Assembly (NCBI GenBank): GCA_024811115.1
Contig: JAKOGH010000721.1
Location: 762,956-826,955, forward strand
DNA from: Terana coerulea
Lineage: Eukaryota; Basidiomycota; Agaricomycetes; Polyporales; Phanerochaetaceae
Direction of reading: 5' to 3'
Length of the DNA: 64,000 bases
A program made the translations under genes and the position numbers. Position 1 is the stretch's first letter. Each line of letters begins with the position of its first letter. Positions 34,253-48,270 of the stretch are shown here, piece by piece. Below the pieces are notes generated by a model that ran no database searches, had not been told where the DNA came from, and saw nothing but the letters and a program-made list of their open reading frames with translations.

Positions 34253-37200
34253 ATGGCACCCAAGATATCCCCCAACCGCCGACGGTCAATCGCTGTGCTC
34301 GGCCAGTCCTCGAACAAGGCCATCCAGAAGCGACGGAGGGCATACAGCATCGTACCGGGAGAGAAACTGAGCCCTGCCGCCAGAGCAAGGAAACTGGTGC
34401 GTTCGCTCTCGCTCTGTCTGCTTTGCAGCTGAAGGTCGCTGTTAGGGTCCCCGCAAGAGTATTCTGAAGGCTTCTCGCCCGAGCCAAGATTCTGCATTCT
34501 CAAATAGCCAAGATGCTGACTCCAACAATGTCACTATGTCTATGGATACTACCAATGTCTTCGGTCCAGTTACCTCTCGCAAGAGCCTTGGTCTCGACCG
34601 CCGTGTGAGTTTCGCCAGCCACGCCCATGTCAGGCTATTCAAGAAAGGCTCAAAATCCACAAACTCGGTCTCGTTCGCGGGAGAGGGAGATGATGACTCG
34701 GAGGAACGTGACTCAGAGGAGGAGAGGAGTAGTCGCAGACGAACCTCAACGCGTCGCCGCTCTTCAACAGGTTTCCCAGCTGCAGACTACGGCGAAGGGT
34801 CTATGGACATGGACACGGAAGACGACACTGGCCCTATCCCTCGGGGCCTTTTGAACGGCCCTTCTCTGGATGATGAAGAGCTGCCCGAATTTAGCGAAGA
34901 CGAGGCTTATGGTGAAAATATGGACATGACTGAAGCGATCTCCAGAAACAATATGCGACAACGGTCAATGTCTCTCGGATTTGGGAGGGAAAGTCTCCCA
35001 GGGCCAAGCCGAAGATCCAGCATCGTAACCGCCTCTCAGGGACACAGCGAGAACCAGCCCTACCAGCCGAGATCGGTTGCCCAGACGGAGTATTCGGAAG
35101 ACGAAGATACCCAGCGATTCGACTCCTCTCTTGGGCTGCATGAGGATACTTTCTCTCGCCGCCTGCCAGACAACGACGAGAATGCTACGATCATGACACA
35201 GTCAGATATGGACGTCACTACGTCTTCGATGGACCCTACAACTTCCTCCAACAACACACAACCCGTGGAGTTTACTATCCCAGTTGTGCGCCCGCCACCT
35301 CCACCCGACGAACAATGGCTTAAGCTTCGTGCGCTTACTCATGCTGGCGCGGAACCCTACGAGCCTCCCGAGATGGAAGCCATCGACGACCCAGAGGCGA
35401 ACGCAATCGTGGATGCCTCAGGTATCTGGGATGAGCAGCACTCGGGTGATGTCTCAGGCGACGTCTCCGGAGACATGTCCATTGATGTAACTGCGACGCA
35501 AGGACACCCCGCGGACGAGTCTGGCATGGACCTGACGGACGCACTGACGCGTCTCGCGAAGGCTCGTCCGTCGCTCGGACTGCCTCCTCTACCGGACGAC
35601 GGGGACACGCAAGACTTCTCCGTACACCAGGATGGAGTTGCGCAAGATGACACGTTCACGAGCACGGAAGACAGCTTCAATGCCGATGACATGTCTCTGG
35701 ACGGGAACCGCACTCTGAACCTCACGAAGATCAGACAAAGCATGGGCGGAAGGCAGAGCCTAGCTATGGATATGACTACGGTATTCCGAGATCAGCCCCT
35801 ACCTGCTCCTGCCCCAAAGCCGCAAGCTCCATCTTTTCAACCAGCCGCACAGCGATCTCCGCCTGTGCAGGGAGCGTCGACATCAGCGAGGCCGTCAATA
35901 TTCTCTGCACCGTCCTCAGTGTTCAGTGCGCCCAATTCAGCATCACCACAGAACTCTACTGCATCCCCCGTATCCTCAGCAACACCTCCACAGACATCGT
36001 CAACTCCGCCGTCCGAACCCCCCGCACCTGTCGCCAAACCGCTTTCTCAAACTCCAGCACAGGCAACCGTCCCGCAACCATTCACGTTCAGCGCTCCCAG
36101 CCGCCTTCCGAACGATACGCCCTCCAAGCGCCCCACACCCTCAACAGCCCCAAGACCGCCTGCCTCCCCCTCCAAACTTCCTGTGTTTAAGGGCACCGCG
36201 GCATTCGCGCCGCCTTCCGTGCCAAAGTCTCCCAGAAAGAGGCCCGCGCCGGAAGAGGTCTTTACGGACCCAGACAACGATACGCCGAGTCCAGCGAAGA
36301 AGCAGGCCGTCGGCCGTTTGGAGGTACCACACCTGCAGAGCAGCAAGGACCGCAGTCCGTTGCCTCGGCGCAACAGAACAGGAGGGCCAGCACGTCGGCG
36401 TCGGTGCGAAGGCCCTCAGGATACTTTGCGCAGCGGAAGAGTCTTGGTGCGACAGCCAGTATGAGCCTCCCTCCTGTCGCGTTGTCTGTGCCAAAGCCGG
36501 CGCTCGCGAGGTCTGTGTCTACGCCCACGAGCCTCGGCCGGAGGCCCTCGGGCCAAAAGACGTGCGGCCCTCTGCAGACGGCGAGAAATCTCTGGAGAGC
36601 GAGAAGCTGTACCCGGATCTGTCGGATGTGCAGGAGGGGCTCATGCGCGAGCGACAGGTGTCGAACGACGAGCAGTTGTATCCTGACCTATCAGTTGTGC
36701 AAGAGGAGCTCGAGCGCGAGCAGCAGGTGTCGAGAACTCAGAGCCCCATCCCTCGACCGTCGACGCCACGGAGGGATTCAGACAAGGACAAGGACAAGGG
36801 CAAAGCGTGCGACAGAGAGGCGGCGCGGCAGTCGGTGGCGTCGCCCACGCCCACACGGGGCTCGCCCTCGCCTGCGTTCCTCGACCAGCCAGCATCGCCT
36901 GTGCCACCTAAGCCCCTGCCGCCGCTCATGCAGCCACGAGACCGCCGGCAGTCAACCGCGACGCCGCCGATGAGGCCAGTTTCTCCAGCGATGGCTGCGA
37001 GGCCTTCGTTAGTGCAGAGCACAAAAGTGCCTGCTCAGGCACGGCCGGCGAAGGCACTGGTATTTGCGGACGATGAGACCGGTCGGAGTGCCGAGCCCGT
37101 GGGCGTAGAGGGAGGGCGGGAGACGGAGGAGTGGCGGGAGGGCGTGGACGAAGATTTGGATGACGAGCTGGTGGGTATATGCACTCAACTATGTCCGTTT

Positions 37201-38994
37201 ATGACTGACATCCACTCATCCTGCCCAGCCCACCATCTCCATCGAGCAATTTTTCGAGATGACCAACATCCGGTTCATGGACGAGCTGACTGCGCCGCGG
37301 CGCTCGACGATCCACCCCGCCGCCCTGCGGCACACGAACCGGCGGCGCTCGCTCTCGTCGTCCGCCGGCGAGGTGCCTCCGCCGGTGCCGCTCGCCGAGT
37401 TCGTCGCCGCGATGGCGGTCGAGGTGCCGCAGCTCGAGCTGTACGGCGTGCTCGCGGAGGAGCTCACCGGCTGGATCGAGGAGAGCCGCAAGATCTGCCG
37501 GCAGGCGGAGGAGGACGCGGAGAAGATGACGCCGGCGCTGTTCCATGAGTTCGCGCTGGCGGACGAGGTCGAGAAGCAGGATCTACTGGTGCGTGTGCTT
37601 CTACCCCTTTCAGAAGCTGAGATTGACCAGGAATGGATAGCACCAACTGAAGTTGATCAAAGCGAACACGATCGGAGGCGCCAAGTCTCAGTGGTATGAC
37701 TGGAAGAACGAGTGGGTCGGTCGATTGCAGGAGTCTGCTGAGGAGGCATTTTCTGGCCTTGAAAACGTAGGTCGCAATATCTACACGCCGGCGCTCCACC
37801 ACTTACCTTTGTCTGTCCTGCAGGATGCCAAGTTTTTGGAAACGGTTATCAGTCAGACGCAAACTATGTTGCCGTCCCTGCGGTCGGAGTACGCTCAGGT
37901 CTTGGAAGAGCTTGAAAGGGAGGAAGCCGCTGTCGCCGAACTTGAAAAGTCCGACAAAGAATACCTAAACGAGCTGAAGGTGTCCATTGCCGAACAAGAG
38001 TGCGTATACAAGCCTTTTCTTCACTGAGCGCCCGCGTGCTGACCCTCGTGCAGCATGGAAATCCAGGCCTTCCGCGCGAACGTCTCCGAGGCGCAGGCAA
38101 AGCTCGAGCGGCTGCAGGAGAAGCAGACGGAGGTGGCCGTGCAGAAGCAGGAGATCACGGGCGCGATCGAGCACGCGCAGCGCATCGTGCACATCCAGAC
38201 GGAGAGCACGTCCGCAGAGGTGTTCCGCCTGCAGAGCGAGCTCGAGGCGCTCGAGGACCTGCACCTCTGGCGCTGCACGAAGCTTGGCCCCGGCCGCGTG
38301 GAGTTCCTGTACGCTGGCCGGCTCGAGGTCGCGGTGCCGTGTGTGCAGTACCGGCCGGTTGTGGACAGGGTGGGTGTGGCGCTGGCGAAGCAGGCGCGCC
38401 TGAAGGAGCGCGACGCGTTCCCCACGCTCACGCAGATTATGATCTCGAATGCTCGGCACGTCCTGGCAGGCCTCCCTGGCAAGGCCGACCTACGCATGGT
38501 AAGTCACAATGCAACGATGATTATGCGTTGACCGAAAGCTCGCGCAGGTTGTCCAGCGGCTGGGCGACTTCTGGTCATCGTGTGCGCAGCTGCGGACACA
38601 GCTGACGTTTCTGCGGATTAAATACCCGCTCGAAGTCAAGGCTGTTCCAGTCGACAATGCGCCACCCGCGCTGCACGCCCGCGCCACCGTCCTCTTCGTC
38701 CCTGTCAAGTCGAAAGCGCACGTCTCCTTCATCTTCGACGCCGACACATACTCTCGCTGGCCGCTGTCCATAGCGTCGCTGAAATGCGATGTCAAGGTCG
38801 CTTACGGCACTGTTGAGTAAGTCGCCTTTGTCGCCTTTGCACTCGCGGTAGCTTGACATAAGCGTGGCAGCCGGCAACAAGTGTTGGACGCCGCCATGGA
38901 TCGTCTGTCGCAGGCGACGCCGTTCGAGAACCACGGATGCCTTCTGGACGCTTGTATCGAAGCGGCGGAACAGTTCGCACCGTCATCGCAGTAA
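34253..38994 (+). CDS. SPC7: Kinetochore scaffold KNL1/Spc7
   Basis: KMN-network scaffold that recruits PP1 and the Bub checkpoint proteins. The start at 34253 gives MAPKISPNRRRSIAVLG. Near the N terminus are both PP1-docking motifs, SILK (KSILK) and RVSF (RRVSFASHAHVR). Degenerate MELT-type repeats follow: MDTTNVF, MDMTEAI, MDVTTSSMDPT, MSIDVTATQ, MDLTDAL and MDMTTVF. A long Ser/Pro-rich disordered region leads to two near-identical repeats (KLYPDLSDVQEGL / QLYPDLSVVQEEL). The Spc7 domain comes last: ISIEQFFEMTNIRFMDELTAPRR, long coiled coils, then the RWD-like end (WRCTKLGPGRVEFLY, KAHVSFIFDADTYSRWPLS). About 1,450 residues. Frame changes near 36320 and 36550 need either poorly matching introns or one-base corrections. 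Confidence 0.9.
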
Positions 38995-41002
<2,008 letters not shown>

Positions 41003-41469
41003 AGTCGGTAGAGGCGGCAATGGGCGACGAAACATAAACTAGAGCCGGGACACGGCATACTGTATCTGTAGACACAAGCTGAAGAACGCATACCTGGTAT
41101 TCGAATACACTTCCAGCAGCAGAACAGCCGGCGAGGATACCACCGCCAGTACCAGCCCCGATATTGCCGGAAATGGGTGGGATTTGCGGGCACACAACGA
41201 TATACAATTATATACAAGATGGCAGATCGCATGGAGAGATGATGTGGGTCCTGTATAGTCAATACTTGCTGATCCAAATAGTCGACCAAGGGAAAAAGCC
41301 GGGCATGAGTTGAAGTCGCCAGAGAGTGGGATGTTCGACATTTACAACCGATAATATACAAAGCGATACATTACGAGAGATATCAAAGCTAGAGCGTGTC
41401 GCGTTGTCAAAACATGTTCGTATCCGCATTTTACAAGACAGTAAACTCACAAAAAGTCATCGCAGGTCA
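41003..41469. other. Intergenic between convergent genes
   Basis: 3' regions of OYE (plus) and the coiled-coil gene (minus). AT-richer, and no gene seen. Confidence 0.4.
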
Positions 41470-43607
41470 TCAGAGTGTCATCAGTTTCTGGTCCAAGCCT
41501 GCAAGAAGCACCGCCAACGTCTCGCGGCCTGCGCGCACGAGCTCCAGCTCGCCGTCCGCCGCACACCGCACGGACCTCCACGCGCTGCCTGCGTTGCACG
41601 CTGCGCTCGAGAGCGCCCACGCCGCCTGCCGCCTCTGCAGCGCCGCTTCCTGTGCCGCCGCGGCGTCGCGCGCGCCCTGCGTCAGGGCCTCCGTCACGGC
41701 CTGGTCCCGCACGGCATGCGCGTCGGCAAGCTGCGCCTCCAGGCCCGCCGTATGTTGCGCACGCGCGTCGTCGCGGCGCAGGCTCCCGTGGACCCTCTCC
41801 TCGAGCTCCGCGACCTGGCGCGCGAGCGCCTCCGCATCACGCGCCTGCGCCGCCTTCGCCGCCGCCAGCTCCGCCTGGAGCGCGTCGATATCCGAAAGGC
41901 GTGTCTGCGCGATGTGCTCGACGGACGCGAGCTGCAGGCGCAGCAGCGTCGCGGCCGCGCCCTCGAGCGGCGGCACGTCCGCATTGTCGTAACGTAGCAG
42001 CGCGGGGTGCGGCGCCGGGGACGGCGTCGTGTCCGGCAGGAGCACCTGCGAGATCGAGCCGTAGCTCGTCGGCGACGGCAGCGCGCTCAGCATCGGGCTC
42101 TCCGGGATGTCGGTGAGCGTGAGCTGGCTGGGGGTCGGGGACGCGGCGAGCGTGTGGAACGGCGCGTCCATGTCGCGCAGCATGTGCTCGACGTCGGGCG
42201 TGCCCATGTTTCTGTTGTGCTGCGCCAGCTGGTCCCAAGACAGGATAGAGCCGCGGTCGCTCCCGGCCATCCCGCGGCGGAAGGGGCGCAGGAACGGCGA
42301 GCCGTCGGCGGTGGGTGGGGCTGGAGAGAGGTATGACAGATTCGAACGGCCGGGCAGCGTAAACGGGGACAGACGTGGAGGTGTATGCGGCTGAGCCACT
42401 TCGTCCAGGCTGATGGTGGGCCGCATTCTAGGTATGGCCGGGGGTAGGTGCAGATGGGGACGCCATTTGCGAGAGCATAAATTCCACATCGCTCGCGTCC
42501 ATGCTGCTGTCCATGCTGCTATCCGCGGTCAGGTTGATGATAGGTGCAGCAGCCGCCAGCTGCGAGCGCGAGGAGGACGCGCTAGCCTTCCTACGCCGAA
42601 CGGACACATTGGAAAGAGGTGAGTCCGGAGCAGGCGGAAGCGTGCTGCCGTTTCGCAAAGGACTGGGTGTCACGGTGTTCTTCGCACGAACAGATCCACC
42701 AGAGCGTTCTACAATACGCCTCATCGCCGTCGGGGTCGTCGGCGAGGCGGAAGCGGACACTGAGGATGGGGGTCGCGTGACAGGCCCGGAGGCAGGCTTG
42801 CTCACGCCGCTCTGCCTGTTGCGCGTCGGCGATGGCACGCGCGTGGGCGAGGCCTGGCGCGGCACCTTCGACTTGGGCGTAACGGAGGACGCCTTGGACT
42901 TGGTTTTGTTCTCCGGGCGTCGAGGGGCGCACGTTAATAGCGGCGGTCAGGTTGACCTGCAGCGCGTTGCGGTGCGGGAGCGGACTGATCGCACGTCTGA
43001 CCTTCTCTGCGGGCCTATCCCCGTCGAGATTCAGTAGCGTTTTACCCTTCTCCTCGCTCTCGTCCTCTTCCGATGAACTGAGCCGCCGCCGCGTGCCAGC
43101 GCGGGCGGGCGGCGAGGGGCCTCTCTTCGCGCTAGCGTTCTCAACAAGCACAGACTTGGGCCTGTACTTGGGCAGCGCAGACGTAGGGCCATTCGTGCGG
43201 GTGCGAGGGCGCAGGCTCGAGGCACGAGTGAGCCCAAACTTGGGGCTGATAACGCCGGGCGACTGCTCCTCAGAGGAGGTCGTCCCGCCGGTGGCCTTCG
43301 GCAGCCCAGACAGCCTGCGCGACGCCTTCGAGAGGGTCGCGTTTTCAGGCGACGCCGTCTTCTCCTTCCTGCTCGCAGGCCGTTTCTCCGCGGACACAGG
43401 CGCAGGCGGGACGAGGCTGCTGCGTTTTGAGACCGTGCCCTTCGCCTCCTTCGTCTTCTTCGCCTTCTCCTTCTCGCCGCCCGCCTCCCTGCTCTCCTTG
43501 TGCATCACGTCCGCCAGGGCCTTTCCGACCGACGAGAAATTGAGAGCTTTAATGTGCGAGCGAGTATTGGGGCGCGTGCGCTGGCCCGCGTCGGTCGCGG
43601 TCGACAT
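41470..43607 (-). CDS. Unknown Ser/Pro-rich protein with C-terminal coiled coil
   Basis: No named family recognised. The start at 43607 (MSTATDAGQRTRPNTRSHI) leads into KALNFSSVGKALADVMH, then a basic, Ser/Pro/Lys-rich disordered region. Two related motifs follow: DASDVEFMLSQM at about 42470-42500 and TPDVEHMLRDMDAPFHTL at about 42150-42200. Between them is TISLDEVAQPHTPPRLSPFTLPGR. The last 170 residues form an Ala-rich coiled coil (ALQAELAAAKAAQARDAEALARQVAELEERV cut to its heptads) with a final helix ending LLAGLDQKLMTL. About 700 residues. Frame changes near 42925 and 42440-42444 (a G5 run) need either very short introns or one-base corrections. The many S/TP sites suggest CDK or MAPK substrates. 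Confidence 0.65.
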
Positions 43608-43893
43608 GGTCGTCAGGGAATAGTAGTGAGCGTTGGGTTTGTGTGTACGTTCGACGTGTCTCCAGCCCTCGTCGTCGTTAGGTGTAAATCAAGACGTAAA
43701 ACGCCAGGAGGGTCGTCCAGGCCACTGTCGCCTGGTATATTGGTTGAAGTCCAACCGAGGGTAAATAGCGCGCTACACGCTCGGAATGTGGGTCCTTCTC
43801 ACCGACTGGCAAAATTCACACGGTACTTTATAGCAGATATGAGGTAGGAAGTCCGCCAGGGGTATACGGGGGATAGAATAAGAATAAAGAGAG

Positions 43894-45769
43894 CTACCAC
43901 ATAAACCGACCCACACCAGCCCGCTCTTTATACAGGAACACCCACATTGTCGCCGCGTTGATAGCAGCATACCACACACCTTCTAGCGCCACGCCCCAGC
44001 CGGGAGTATCCTTTACCTGCGCTCTCAGAAGGACGTACGGTATAAGAAAGTAGCGCGGCTCAAGGAGAGGGGTCGGAAGCAACGTGGGTATCACAAACAG
44101 AGGCACAAGAAGGCTTTGCAGTAAGGTCTGGTCGTGACCTGCAAGCAGCGCAAAGTTAATGCCGCAGGTTTGCCTGCAATAGGATAAGACGTACCAATGC
44201 GCAGGAACCATGCCCATGCACAGGCGATGTACCCTGGAATGAGAGTGTAGGGCACAAGGGGGTGTAGCCGGAATACCCTCCTCCATACGTAGAAGGTGTA
44301 GTGGCGGTTGTCTGCAAGCAGGAAGGGGTGGTGGATCCTATCGGAAACAGATCAGACAGGCGAAGAGCGCAAGCGAATGAGGGCACGTACGTGAACTTGT
44401 GAATCGTAAACGCCATGAAGGCAGATGCGAGGCAAGTGTAGACGATGTTTCTGTCAAAGAGTTAGTCACAGGGTCAACATGCTCAGACCACACTGTCGAC
44501 TCATGTACCTCTTACTTCCAAACATCCGATGCAATACCGCTTGCGCTAGCCCTCGTACACCACCTGGGCCGCTTGCAAGGGCCGGCCACCCCATGAGAGT
44601 TGCAAAGCCAACAAAGTAGTAAAGTTGAGGGACGTGAAATGAAGGAATGTGGTTTGATTTGTCACCTGCAGAACGTGGAGTAAGTTCATTAAGTCGGACC
44701 GAACAAGACTGCTTTGCATACCCAGGACAATTCCTCCATTCCAAACCACAAATGCCGCGAATCCAGCGAGTACCATCGCATACGGTGTGAACGACGGAAG
44801 AATCTCTGGGATAATCTGAGGAACACTCGAGATCGACCCTAGTAAATCGGCTAAATGTGGAATAGTAAGCTCAGCGTTCCTAGAAGCCATCGGCAGATCG
44901 AGCACGATGTGATACATACCTGGTCCGGCAAGCAACGCAGGTGCATCATGGAACTTCTTGAGAGGCCTGCCTCCTGGAGTAGGCCGGCGGAAGCGCAAGG
45001 ACATGAGCTGGCTCGCCGCGTACGCGTAAAGCACCCATATCACGTTCGTCTGGCGGAATGTGCAGCTTACAGCTCCGAACTACCATCCTTACCTGCGTTC
45101 AGCGTCGCTCTTAGAGGGGGGCGGAAGCAAGACATACCAGCGCTGCGAGCCAATGCTTGCTCTGCGTGGCGGCGACAACAGTAAGCACCACAAAGACGAG
45201 GCTTGGAACTTCGGTGTAGTACAGAAAGCCGAAGAACCATGCGATGGGAAACGCCGAAAGCACGACCGCTTCTGCTGTCGGTATGAAGAGGGACGAAGGC
45301 GGATGTTGGCGTTTGTGGAAGCACAGGAGACGCGTCAGGACAAACGGCAGGGCAAGAAGGCTTAGCAGCGGCGTGAGCCTCAGCATTGGCAGGTTGCACT
45401 TCAGCACGAAGATACGTTTCAGAATGATGCTCAAGACGTATCTAAACCATTGAGTATGTGAGCCATAACGCTGTGCACCACAAGGCCAACATACTCACAA
45501 GCCGGGAGGTGTCGTGATTTTCGGATCCCAGTACGCGAAGTTCCCTGCACAGTACGCTTGCGCTTGAGGGACATGGAACGGCTCATCCTAGTGTCGCTTC
45601 CCCTTAGCTCGTAGCTTCACCGCATTCTCTGAGCACACACCATGTAGGGTTCCAAGACTTCTTCATTGATTGCTTTCAGAACCAGCACAGAGGCGGCGCA
45701 GAATGCCAGGTAGACAGTCGCGCCCGGCGACGACATGGCGGTCGCAGAATGAGTTGTCTGAGCGCTCAT
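43894..45769 (-). CDS. ALG10: ALG10 dolichyl-P-Glc alpha-1,2-glucosyltransferase
   Basis: ER enzyme that adds the third and last glucose to the dolichol-linked oligosaccharide before N-glycosylation. Diagnostic blocks: the first luminal loop [13 protein letters not shown] and [75 protein letters not shown], and the C-terminal [17 protein letters not shown]. About ten hydrophobic segments. Six or more introns. The start is either 45769 ([12 protein letters not shown]) or 45736 ([10 protein letters not shown]). I give the longer one. Head to head with MTQ2, only 37 or 70 bases apart. Confidence 0.9.
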
Positions 45770-45806
45770 GCGTTCCGCCCATGCCACAGCTTGCTCGGAG
45801 ACCACC
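45770..45806. promoter_or_regulatory. Extremely short ALG10/MTQ2 head-to-head spacer
   Basis: 37 bases between the longest ALG10 start and the MTQ2 start (70 if ALG10 starts at 45736). The 5' leaders must overlap each other or the opposite coding region. No core promoter motif seen. Confidence 0.5.
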
Positions 45807-46801
45807 ATGATCCCAACGCCAGACTTGTCGCATTTGAAAGCGGTCGACTACGAGCACGTATACGAACCCGCAGGTGTGCTACCATTTGGGGGAATGCCTA
45901 GCATATCCCTTATGTTTTCATCTTAGAGGACACATTCATCTTGCTCGATGCGCTCGAAGAGGATGCGGACACATTACGCACGGCAGCGCCCAGAATATGT
46001 CTGGAAATTGGGTATGTTGCGCGGGTGACGTCTGTGCGAACGATGAATCTCATGGACGTATAGTTCAGGCTCAGGTTGCGTGTCCAGCTTTGTCGGAGCC
46101 ATCCTCGGGCAATCATGTCGTACGTCCCCTGGCACGCACGCACACCACCATGAAACTGACGTACGCGCAGTATATATCGCAACCGACATCAACCCGCATG
46201 CGACAGCGTGTACTGCGCGTACGGGACGTCAGAACAAGGTGCTTCATTCATCTCGCTTGTCGTCCTCGAAGCGATGAGCTCATGCGTCACTCTGCAGTAG
46301 ACGACCCTCGACCCTATCATCGCCAGCTTGGCTACGCCGCTCCTCCCTAGACTCACGCGTAAGATTGATTTGCTCGTGTTTAACCCACCATATGTCCCGA
46401 CGGAGGACCAGGAGGCGTATGGCGCACAAAACGGTGTTGACATAGAAGGTTCCTGGGCGGGAGGGAAGGATGGCATGCAAGTGACCGATATACTACTGGA
46501 TCAGCTTGACGTGAGTTGATTGCTGGCTCGTGAATACTTGAGTAATCGGGCGACTGATATGTTTGGCAGAATTTGTTGTCACCGCATGGCCAGTTTTACC
46601 TAGTAGCTGTCAAGCAAAATGACGTTCCAGGTATTCGTGATCGAATGCTGGCAAGATACTCAATCCAGAGTGAAGTACGGTTCTATTTCTACCCGTGATC
46701 CGTCGAGTGCTCAGAGGTGTTCTCTTTCTCTTGCACAGATTGTATTACAACGGCGGGCAGGTAGGGAGCATTTGTTTGTGATACGGTTTTCACGTTGCTG
46801 A
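45807..46801 (+). CDS. MTQ2: MTQ2 (HEMK2/N6AMT1-like) eRF1 glutamine methyltransferase
   Basis: SAM-dependent enzyme that methylates the Gln of the GGQ motif of release factor eRF1, working as a dimer with Trm112. The start at 45807 gives MIPTPDLSHLKAVDYEHVYEPA, with the typical HVYEPAEDTF region split by an intron. Then come the SAM-binding motif LEIGSGSGCVSSFVG, YIATDINPHATACT, and the catalytic NPPY (DLLVFNPPYVPT at about 46373-46403). The end is LLSPHGQFYLVAVKQNDVP, then RRAGREHLFVIRFSR. About 230 residues, as expected. At least six short introns. Confidence 0.9.
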
Positions 46802-46962
46802 GGACTTTTGGCAAGTAAGCTGCCCTTACCACGCTCACGACGTCTGGATATTGATTCTATTACTTACACAGGCAGTATACGTTACAGTACATCCGGTTAA
46901 TACATTCTCCTAGCATCCGCTGCAGGAAGAGAAGCGTCTTCCGTGTGCACGAAAAGGAACGC

Positions 46963-48270
46963 CTATTCGAGCTTAAGGCTCTCGTTGGCAGGAATAGGCC
47001 TTTCTGCCTGAGGAGTAATACGAATTCCGTGGCGCAGCTCGTGCATTTCGATGAAGTCCAGGATGGCAGACTGTCCGGGGAGCTCAGAGACCGCTAAGCA
47101 GGAGGACGGAATGGAAAACTCACATGTGCGGTCACGCGGTTATCCCAGAGCACGACCGAGTGCGGTTCCCATCTGGCGCGGACCTGGCTGTCGATACTCT
47201 TGTCGATGTGGTCGTACAGGAAGTTCAAGATTGCGTCTGGAAGAAATGTCAGTCTAATATGTCGATGTAGTATCCTAATGTTTGCGCACCTGACTCTTCC
47301 TTCTTGAAGCCAACGATGCGTCTTGTGAATTGTCGGTTCACGTAGAGAGCCTCCTCTCCCGTCACAGGGTGCTTCCTAATCACAGGATGTACGTTTTCCA
47401 CGGGCTCACGACGGACAACACCACCCCGCTTGCCAGACCTCGAGTAATCCGCCTGTTCATGGCCTGAATGGACGGCCTTGAGGGTTTTCAAGAACGCGAC
47501 AAAGTCGGGGGACAACCGCTTCAGAGTGGTGACCTGGGACGTGAAGATGGTGTCTCCACCGGTCTCCGGGGATGCGACCAAAAAGAGCGTAGTCAAACCG
47601 GGAGGTTGCAACTCGTAGCTGACGTCTGAGTGCCACGAGGTTGCGACGGTGCGGTCGTTGTGCTCGTAGTTGAACGTCGAGTTGTGGTCGCGGTAGACGA
47701 GGTGCAGGTGGGGAAGCCTTCGGGATGACCGGACGTAGGGTGAATGTGAAGACGGCCGAAGTAACGTCCTTGGGAACCAATGAGGTCAGATTTTCACAAG
47801 AAAGCAAAGTCGTGTGCCGCGCTTACCCCATTCAAGGTACTCCTCCGGGTCCCTATCGATAAACTCCTGCTGGTCCCTGAAGACTACTACCTTTCTCCTG
47901 GCGACCTGGTCCAGTCAATACGAGAAATTGCACGACTTGAGGAAAGTATGCTCACTTCGAGGGCCAGCTGGTCCTTCTCGTCGTTGGTCAAACGCGCAAG
48001 ATTGACGCCTCGGACTTCCTCTCCGATTGGCGGCGTGAGCTGGGTCACTTGGGCATTGGCGAGGAATGAGCGAGGGTTCGGGTGCTGCAACGCACGGAAA
48101 CCTGGGTCGACATGCTCGTAGGGTGTCAAGGCAGGGTAATGCTCGTCCTTTGGGAATGCTGGGACCAGGTGAGCATATTTGTAGCCGGTCTGCTCGGGCT
48201 TCTTCTCTTCCCCTTTGAGGTTGAGCGAGCCGGCGGTCTCGTTGACTGTCGCAGTGGCGGTCGTAGACAT
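46963..48270 (-). CDS. TauD/TfdA-type alpha-ketoglutarate dioxygenase
   Basis: Fe(II)/2-oxoglutarate dioxygenase like fungal sulfonate/taurine dioxygenases, which free sulfite from alkylsulfonates. The exact substrate is open. The start at 48270 gives MSTTATATVNETAGSL, then HLVPAFPKDEHYPALTPYEHVDPG, typical of the fungal branch. Metal ligands: HxD in TSWHSDVSYE near 47620, and the distal His in LWDNRVTAH. PPGLTTLFLVASPETGGDT and HPVTGEEALYVNRQFT are further landmarks. About 390 residues, two to three introns. At the G4 run 47710-47713 (C4 in the coding strand) the frame slips by one base between EGFP and HLHLVYRD, which are adjacent in the family. A missing base is likely. Divergent from the OPT gene. 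Confidence 0.85.

Noticed and set aside
35926..36600. Long His/Pro/Arg-rich plus-strand frame overlapping KNL1
   Set aside because: The first part is a shadow of the Ser/Pro-rich KNL1 frame. Only the part after about 36550 is real KNL1 sequence.
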